Shown: positions 5,667-9,226 of the stretch, piece after piece | Layout: each line of letters opens with the position of its first letter | How positions within the stretch are numbered: the first letter of the stretch is position 1 | NCBI GenBank assembly: GCA_012522875.1 | Contig: JAAYJP010000186.1 | Coordinates: forward strand, 1 to 9,226 | Length of the DNA stretch: 9,226 nt | Reading direction: 5' to 3' | From: Clostridiales bacterium | GTDB lineage: Bacteria > Bacillota > Clostridia > Christensenellales > Aristaeellaceae | The notes under the pieces: model-generated | What the model was told of the DNA's origin: nothing | Seen by the model: only the letters and a program-made list of their open reading frames with translations | Database searches by the model: none | Program-made: the position numbers and the translations under genes

Positions 5667-6704
5667 ATGAAGAAGCGATCTTTAGGCCAGTGTGCCCGAT
5701 TAATGGCAGCAATCGCTGTCGTGGCGCTCCTGGGCGGGGCGCTGCTGCCACCCGCCCAGGCGGATGATGCCGCCTATACCGCCACGGTCAGGGGCGGGGC
5801 CTTAAGGCTCAGGGAAAAGCCCAGCGACGCGGGCAGGGTGCTGGGCCGCTATCATAGCGGCACCGTAGTCACGGTGCTGGCAGACGGCGAGGGCTTTTGC
5901 AGGGTACGCACCCCGGACGGGCTGGAGGGCTATATGATGAAGGAATTTCTGGCTTTCTACAATGGCCTCCCGCCGGCGGACAAGGCGGCCGAAGCGGAGG
6001 ATGATCCTGAACCTCCTGACTGGGCGCACGAAGCCAGGGAAGCCGCCCTGGCCAGGGGCGTTGACCCCACCCGCCCCATGCTGGCCCTGACCTTTGATGA
6101 CGGGCCCTCCCCGGCAACAGAGGCCATCCTGGACCAGTTGAAAATCCATGGCGCAAAGGCTACTTTCTTTATCCTGGGCCAGAACATCGCCGGGAACGAG
6201 GCGATCATGAAACGCGCTGCGGAGGAAGGTCACCAGTTGGCCAGCCACTCCTGGTCGCACCCGAACCTGGACGACCTTTCTTCCTCCGCCGTGCGCAGCC
6301 AGATGACCCGTACCATGAATAAGGTTGAGGAAATCACCGGGCAGTCAGTTTTCATGATGCGCCCGCCATATGGCACCTCCAACCGGCTCACCCGCCGGGT
6401 GATGAGTGAACTGGGCCTGCCAGTCATCCTTTGGGGGGTTGACTCGCTGGACTGGAAGACCCGCAGCGCCTCCAAAATCTCCCGGGCTATCACAAAGGGT
6501 GCGGGGAACGGCGTGATCATCCTTTGCCACGACACCCTCCAGTCTACGGGCTGGGCACTGGAAACTGCGCTGCCGGAACTGGCAGCCCAGGGCTATCAGC
6601 TGGTGACGGTGGCTGAGATGATGTCTTTCCGCGATGAAGAACCCAAGGCAGGGTGGGAGTACAACCGTCTGGACCCCAGCAGAATTGCTGCCCTGGTGCC
6701 CTGA
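5667..6704 (+). CDS. Exported SH3b plus polysaccharide deacetylase (PgdA-like)
   Basis: A 345-residue exported protein. Domains in order are a signal peptide 1-32 (ending PPAQA before DD), a bacterial SH3 domain at about 37-97 (wall-binding type), a short acidic linker, and a NodB/polysaccharide deacetylase domain at about 136-322. All deacetylase motifs are visible: TFDDGP (142-147), metal-binding HSWSH (194-198), RPPYG (232-236), DSLDWK (259-264) and ILCHD with the late histidine 288. The enzyme should be active. The likely job is removing N-acetyl groups from cell-wall glycan, as PgdA does for peptidoglycan N-acetylglucosamine, which lowers lysozyme sensitivity; chitin-type substrates are less likely. 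The frame stays open upstream to GTG 5565, but that stretch covers promoters and lacks a signal peptide start. ATG 5703 is an alternative that would shorten the signal peptide. The regulator gene follows 13 nt after the stop. Confidence 0.88.
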   Translation: MKKRSLGQCARLMAAIAVVALLGGALLPPAQADDAAYTATVRGGALRLREKPSDAGRVLGRYHSGTVVTVLADGEGFCRVRTPDGLEGYMMKEFLAFYNGLPPADKAAEAEDDPEPPDWAHEAREAALARGVDPTRPMLALTFDDGPSPATEAILDQLKIHGAKATFFILGQNIAGNEAIMKRAAEEGHQLASHSWSHPNLDDLSSSAVRSQMTRTMNKVEEITGQSVFMMRPPYGTSNRLTRRVMSELGLPVILWGVDSLDWKTRSASKISRAITKGAGNGVIILCHDTLQSTGWALETALPELAAQGYQLVTVAEMMSFRDEEPKAGWEYNRLDPSRIAALVP

Positions 6705-6708
6705 GGTG
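6703..6708 (+). promoter_or_regulatory. Ribosome binding site that sets the regulator start
   Basis: GAGGTG overlaps the TGA stop of the deacetylase and lies 9 nt before GTG 6718. It is the only good site upstream of the regulator coding region, so it favours GTG 6718 over the earlier in-frame GTG 6706 or ATG 6634, the latter of which lies inside the deacetylase gene. Confidence 0.6.
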
Positions 6709-6717
6709 TCAAGCGCT

Positions 6718-7425
6718 GTGGGTAGGCATGAATGCCCTGAAGGCCCCGAAGGCGCCTGTACGCCCTTGTGCACTTCCCAGATTGGCATTTTCTGCTCCCT
6801 ATCCCGCCAGGATCAGGAAGCTTTGGTCAAGGCCGCCGGCCACCGCCATGTGCCTGCGGGGGCAGTGATCTTCAAGGAGGACGACCCGGCGGACCGCATC
6901 CTGGTGGTGCACCGGGGCCGGATCAAACTGAACCACTACTCGGCCGAAGGCAAAGAGTATGTGCTGGATATCGTTGAGCCGGGGGAGATCTATGGGGAAC
7001 AGCGGCTGTTTTCGGGCCTCCGCCAGGAGGTAAACGCCGTGGCGCTGGAAGCGTCCAGCTTCTGTGAGATCCACAAACGGGACATCGAGGCGCTCATCAT
7101 CAAGGCACCTGAAGTGGGCATCAGGATGCTGGAGGAACTGGGCGCCAAGTACTCCCGGGTCAGCCGCTTGCACGAGATCCTTTCCATCAACGATGCCAGG
7201 GGGCGCCTGGCGGGGTATCTGCTGCACGCCAGCGGTGAAGCCAGCGCCAAGGGCCTGCGCATCGCCCGGGACACCATCTCGGCCTCCATCAACCTGCGTA
7301 CGGAAACCATCAGCCGCAAGCTGAAAGAGTTGGAAGCTGAGGGCCTGGTGGCCCTGGAAGGGCACAAGGTCATCCGCATCATTGATCCGGACGGTATTCG
7401 TGAAATTTTCGAGTCGTCGGAGTAA
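6718..7425 (+). CDS. Crp/Fnr family regulator with FNR-type cysteines
   Basis: A 235-residue transcription factor with an N-terminal cysteine cluster, a cyclic-nucleotide-binding-type beta barrel (about 30-125), a dimerisation helix and a C-terminal winged helix. Four cysteines can be aligned with those that hold the [4Fe-4S] cluster of E. coli FNR: C14, C18 and C26 near the N-terminus and C116 in SSFCEI (FNR C20, C23, C29 and C122 in MVCEI). The spacing here is C-X3-C-X7-C instead of C-X2-C-X5-C; an extra C6 is present. The recognition helix contains ETISR (E196, S199, R200), the same residues with which FNR reads TTGAT. A perfect TTGAT-N4-ATCAA site lies 15 bp after this gene. It is therefore probably an O2- or NO-sensitive regulator of the flavodiiron operon. 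It may be cotranscribed with the deacetylase; no separate promoter was found. A heme- or HcpR-type regulator is less likely given the cysteines. Confidence 0.85.
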   Translation: MGRHECPEGPEGACTPLCTSQIGIFCSLSRQDQEALVKAAGHRHVPAGAVIFKEDDPADRILVVHRGRIKLNHYSAEGKEYVLDIVEPGEIYGEQRLFSGLRQEVNAVALEASSFCEIHKRDIEALIIKAPEVGIRMLEELGAKYSRVSRLHEILSINDARGRLAGYLLHASGEASAKGLRIARDTISASINLRTETISRKLKELEAEGLVALEGHKVIRIIDPDGIREIFESSE

Positions 7426-7440
7426 GAACACTGTAAATTC

Positions 7441-7454
7441 TTGATTCAAATCAA
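7441..7454. promoter_or_regulatory. Perfect FNR box
   Basis: TTGATTCAAATCAA matches the FNR consensus TTGAT-N4-ATCAA at all ten defined bases. Its centre (between 7447 and 7448) is 41.5 bp upstream of the start site predicted from the TATAAT at 7477-7482, the class II activator position at which CRP and FNR contact RNA polymerase. I saw no second such palindrome in the window. Confidence 0.88.
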
Positions 7455-7476
7455 TATTTCCCTGCCATCCCTGCCA

Positions 7477-7482
7477 TATAAT
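7477..7482 (+). promoter_or_regulatory. -10 box of the flavodiiron operon promoter
   Basis: A consensus TATAAT with no usable -35 box 17 nt upstream (AATATT there), which is the usual picture for an activator-dependent promoter. The predicted start at about 7489 leaves a leader of some 59 nt before the flavodiiron ATG. Confidence 0.78.
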
Positions 7483-7547
7483 GGCATCAGGATAACGGCG
7501 GGGATTCTGTTTTTCCGGGACTTCGCCAGAAAGACAAGGAGGCAGGC

Positions 7548-8735
7548 ATGCGGAAACCAATCAAGAACAACGTGTCCTGGGTGGGCAAGATCGACTGGGA
7601 ACTTAGGCAGTTTCACGGCGCGGACTATTCTGTCAACCACGGCTCAAGCCAAAACGCCTATCTGATTGAGGAAGAGAAGACTGTCCTGATCGACACAGTG
7701 TGGACGCCCCACTCCACTGAATTTGTTGACAATCTCAAAAGCGAGATTGACCTGAGCAAGATCGACCTGATCGTGGCAAACCACGGGGAAGTGGATCACA
7801 GCGGCTCCCTGCCCCAATTGATGAAACTGATCCCTGACACGCCTATCTACTGCACCGCCAACGCGGTGAAGTCCCTGGTGGGGCAGTACCACCACCCAGA
7901 ATGGAACTTCAAGGTTGTAAAAACCGGGGACAGGGTGGACATTGGCAACGGCAAACAACTGGTGTTTGTGGAAATGCGCATGCTCCATTGGCCCGACAGC
8001 ATGGCCACTTATCTGACCGGCGATAACATCCTCTTCTCCAATGACGCTTTTGGGCAGCACTACGCGGTGGAGGAGCTTTTCAACGACAAGGCGGACCCAT
8101 GCCACCTTTGGGAAGAGGCGATGAAGTACTACGCCAATATCCTCAACCCCTTCTCACCCCTTGTAAAGAAGAAGATTGAGGAAGTGCTGGCCCTCAACCT
8201 CCCCATCGACATCATCGCCACAAGCCATGGGGTCATCTGGCGGGAAAATCCGGCCCAAATCGTTGAAACATATTACAAGTGGTCGCAGAACTACCAGGAG
8301 GATCAGGTGACCATTGTGTATGACACCATGTGGGAGGGCACCGAAAAGCTGGCCCACCAGATTTCCCGTGAAGTCTCCTCCCAGAGCCCCCAAACCCGGG
8401 TGAAACTCTTCAACATTGCCAACTCCGACAAAAATGATGTGATGACCCAGGTATTCAAGTCAAAAGCCATCGCGGTGGGTTCCCCAACGGTGCACCAGGG
8501 CGTCCTGTCCTCGGTGAGCGGTTGGCTTGACTTCCTGAAGGAGTTGAAATTCAAGAACAAGAAAGCGGCCGTGTTTGGCTGCTACGGCTGGAGCGGCGAG
8601 GGCAATTCCGTGCTGAGGAAGCTCCTTAATGAGGCAGGCTTTGAAACGGTAGCGCCTGAAATCAAATGCAGCTGGAACCCAACGCCTGAGGATTTGGATA
8701 AAGCCCGGAATGTGGCCCAGGCGCTGCTGGCGTAA
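7548..8735 (+). CDS. fprA: Flavodiiron protein (FprA-type A-type flavoprotein)
   Basis: A 395-residue cytoplasmic enzyme that reduces O2 to water and/or NO to N2O. The N-terminal metallo-beta-lactamase-like domain (about 1-250) has the full diiron ligand set: H79, E81, D83 and H84 in HGEVDH, H147 in LHWPDS, D166 in SNDAFGQH and H227 in TSHGVIW. The C-terminal flavodoxin domain (about 253-393) shows FMN-loop segments VYDTMWEGTEKLA, GSPTVHQG and GCYGWSGEG. No rubredoxin domain is fused, unlike NorV, so electrons must come from a separate rubredoxin or coenzyme; none is encoded in the window. The length fits FprA of acetogens and clostridia. The ATG has AAGGAGG (7536-7542) 5 nt upstream. The gene is first behind the FNR box and is followed by the Ric-like gene. 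Whether O2 or NO is preferred cannot be read from the sequence. Confidence 0.93.
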   Translation: MRKPIKNNVSWVGKIDWELRQFHGADYSVNHGSSQNAYLIEEEKTVLIDTVWTPHSTEFVDNLKSEIDLSKIDLIVANHGEVDHSGSLPQLMKLIPDTPIYCTANAVKSLVGQYHHPEWNFKVVKTGDRVDIGNGKQLVFVEMRMLHWPDSMATYLTGDNILFSNDAFGQHYAVEELFNDKADPCHLWEEAMKYYANILNPFSPLVKKKIEEVLALNLPIDIIATSHGVIWRENPAQIVETYYKWSQNYQEDQVTIVYDTMWEGTEKLAHQISREVSSQSPQTRVKLFNIANSDKNDVMTQVFKSKAIAVGSPTVHQGVLSSVSGWLDFLKELKFKNKKAAVFGCYGWSGEGNSVLRKLLNEAGFETVAPEIKCSWNPTPEDLDKARNVAQALLA

Positions 8736-8764
8736 ACAAGGACTATCAGATACGGGGGAAAACA

Positions 8765-9067
8765 ATGAGGAAACAGAATACTTTTGACCAGGTGGGGAAG
8801 AATCACCTGATACTCCTTGGGCAGTATGTGCCCGTGGTGGACAGGGTCCACGGAAAGAACCATCCGGAGTTCCACGAGGTGAAGGCACTCACCGAGGACA
8901 TCCTCCGGAAAGCCGGGGCAGCAGGGAAGGAAAGGCCCCAACTGGACAAGGAGTTTGCCCGCCTGAGGGAAGTCACCAGGAACTACACGGTGCCTGAGGA
9001 TGTATGTGAGAGCTACGAGGCGGTCTACACGATGCTCTCTGAACTGGATAAAGGCTACCACACCTGA
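8765..9067 (+). CDS. Small Ric-like protein (putative iron-sulfur repair, reduced hemerythrin-type)
   Basis: A 100-residue protein starting at ATG 8765 with a GGGGGA site about 5 nt upstream, 29 nt after the flavodiiron stop. Its two halves resemble separate helices of the Ric/ScdA/YtfE di-iron repair proteins as I remember them. LGQYVPVVDRVHGKNHPEFH recalls the helix containing VHG-x-NHP, and VTRNYTVPEDVCESYEAVY recalls the later helix near the C-terminus. What is missing is the central part with the HMQKE-type and final HEHxHLE-type di-iron ligands of full-length Ric, so a classical two-iron site is unlikely to be complete in one chain. Candidate ligands here are H14, H29, H33 and H37 with nearby glutamates. 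Similar short proteins probably exist in clostridia. The role is inferred from this resemblance and from the flavodiiron neighbour. Confidence 0.6.
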   Translation: MRKQNTFDQVGKNHLILLGQYVPVVDRVHGKNHPEFHEVKALTEDILRKAGAAGKERPQLDKEFARLREVTRNYTVPEDVCESYEAVYTMLSELDKGYHT

Positions 9068-9081
9068 AAGGAGGCAGTCAC

Positions 9082-9226
9082 TTGCAGCGATTCATCCTGT
9101 CCAAAAAGAAACCCATCACTTTCATCAGCGCCCTCCTGCTGGTGGCTGCCTACACCAGCCACTATGGCTTTGGCAGCGGGGATGTCGCCCGAACGGCAAT
9201 GATCGTCGCCTCCGTTCTGGGAGCAG
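9082..9226 (+). CDS. Probable metal-transporting P-type ATPase, 3' partial
   Basis: Only the first 48 codons are in the window. The start is TTG 9082 with a strong AAAGGAGG site (9067-9074) 7 nt upstream, which overlaps the stop of the Ric-like gene, so the two are cotranscribed. The visible protein has a short basic start (MQRFILSKKKP), one membrane helix (ITFISALLLVAAY), a short loop and the start of a second helix (TAMIVASVLGA). This looks like heavy-metal P-type ATPases that lack an N-terminal metal-binding domain. No catalytic motif is visible yet, so another membrane protein cannot be excluded. An iron, zinc or manganese exporter would fit a redox-stress operon, but the substrate is not determinable here. 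Confidence 0.5.
   Translation, partial: MQRFILSKKKPITFISALLLVAAYTSHYGFGSGDVARTAMIVASVLGA

Noticed and set aside
6634..6717. N-terminal extension of the regulator to ATG 6634
   Set aside because: It overlaps the deacetylase by 71 bp and adds residues with no family match; GTG 6718 has a GAGGTG site at good spacing.

Overview
The window looks like chromosomal DNA from a high-GC, probably strictly anaerobic member of the Bacillota (Clostridia-like). The reasons are two T-box riboswitches, strong AGGAGG-type ribosome binding sites, a TrpXYZ-type amino-acid ABC transporter, and a flavodiiron protein with a Ric-like protein and an FNR-type regulator. No species can be named from the sequence alone. 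I saw no insertion sequence, CRISPR array, tRNA or rRNA.

Layout: (1) 1-815, plus strand, the 3' part of an N5-(carboxyethyl)ornithine synthase-like dehydrogenase. (2) 816-1157, a gene-free convergent gap with nested inverted repeats and the terminator of the transporter operon. (3) 1158-5565, minus strand, an aromatic amino-acid uptake locus. In transcription order it holds promoter, T-box leader, substrate-binding protein B, then a second promoter, T-box leader, substrate-binding protein A, permease and ATPase. (4) 5631-9226, plus strand: an SH3b plus polysaccharide deacetylase (cell-wall enzyme), a Crp/Fnr regulator with FNR-like cysteines, a perfect FNR box, an FprA-type flavodiiron protein, a small Ric-like protein, and the start of a probable metal P-type ATPase.

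The most striking points are regulatory. The two T-box leaders are clear duplicates, yet the specifier triplet reads UAC (Tyr) in one and UUC (Phe) in the other. The flanking helix shows a compensatory change, and both T-box sequences carry UGGU, which fits the A73 discriminator of tRNA-Tyr and tRNA-Phe. One permease and ATPase pair therefore appears to serve two binding proteins, each controlled by a different uncharged tRNA. In the right half, the regulator carries the ETISR recognition helix of FNR. A perfect TTGAT-N4-ATCAA site sits exactly 41.5 bp upstream of the predicted start site of the flavodiiron operon, the classical class II activator position. Regulator, operator and target can thus be matched from sequence alone.

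Together the right-hand genes suggest an oxygen/NO response unit: an iron-sulfur sensor drives an O2/NO-reducing flavodiiron protein, a putative iron-sulfur repair protein and a cation pump.
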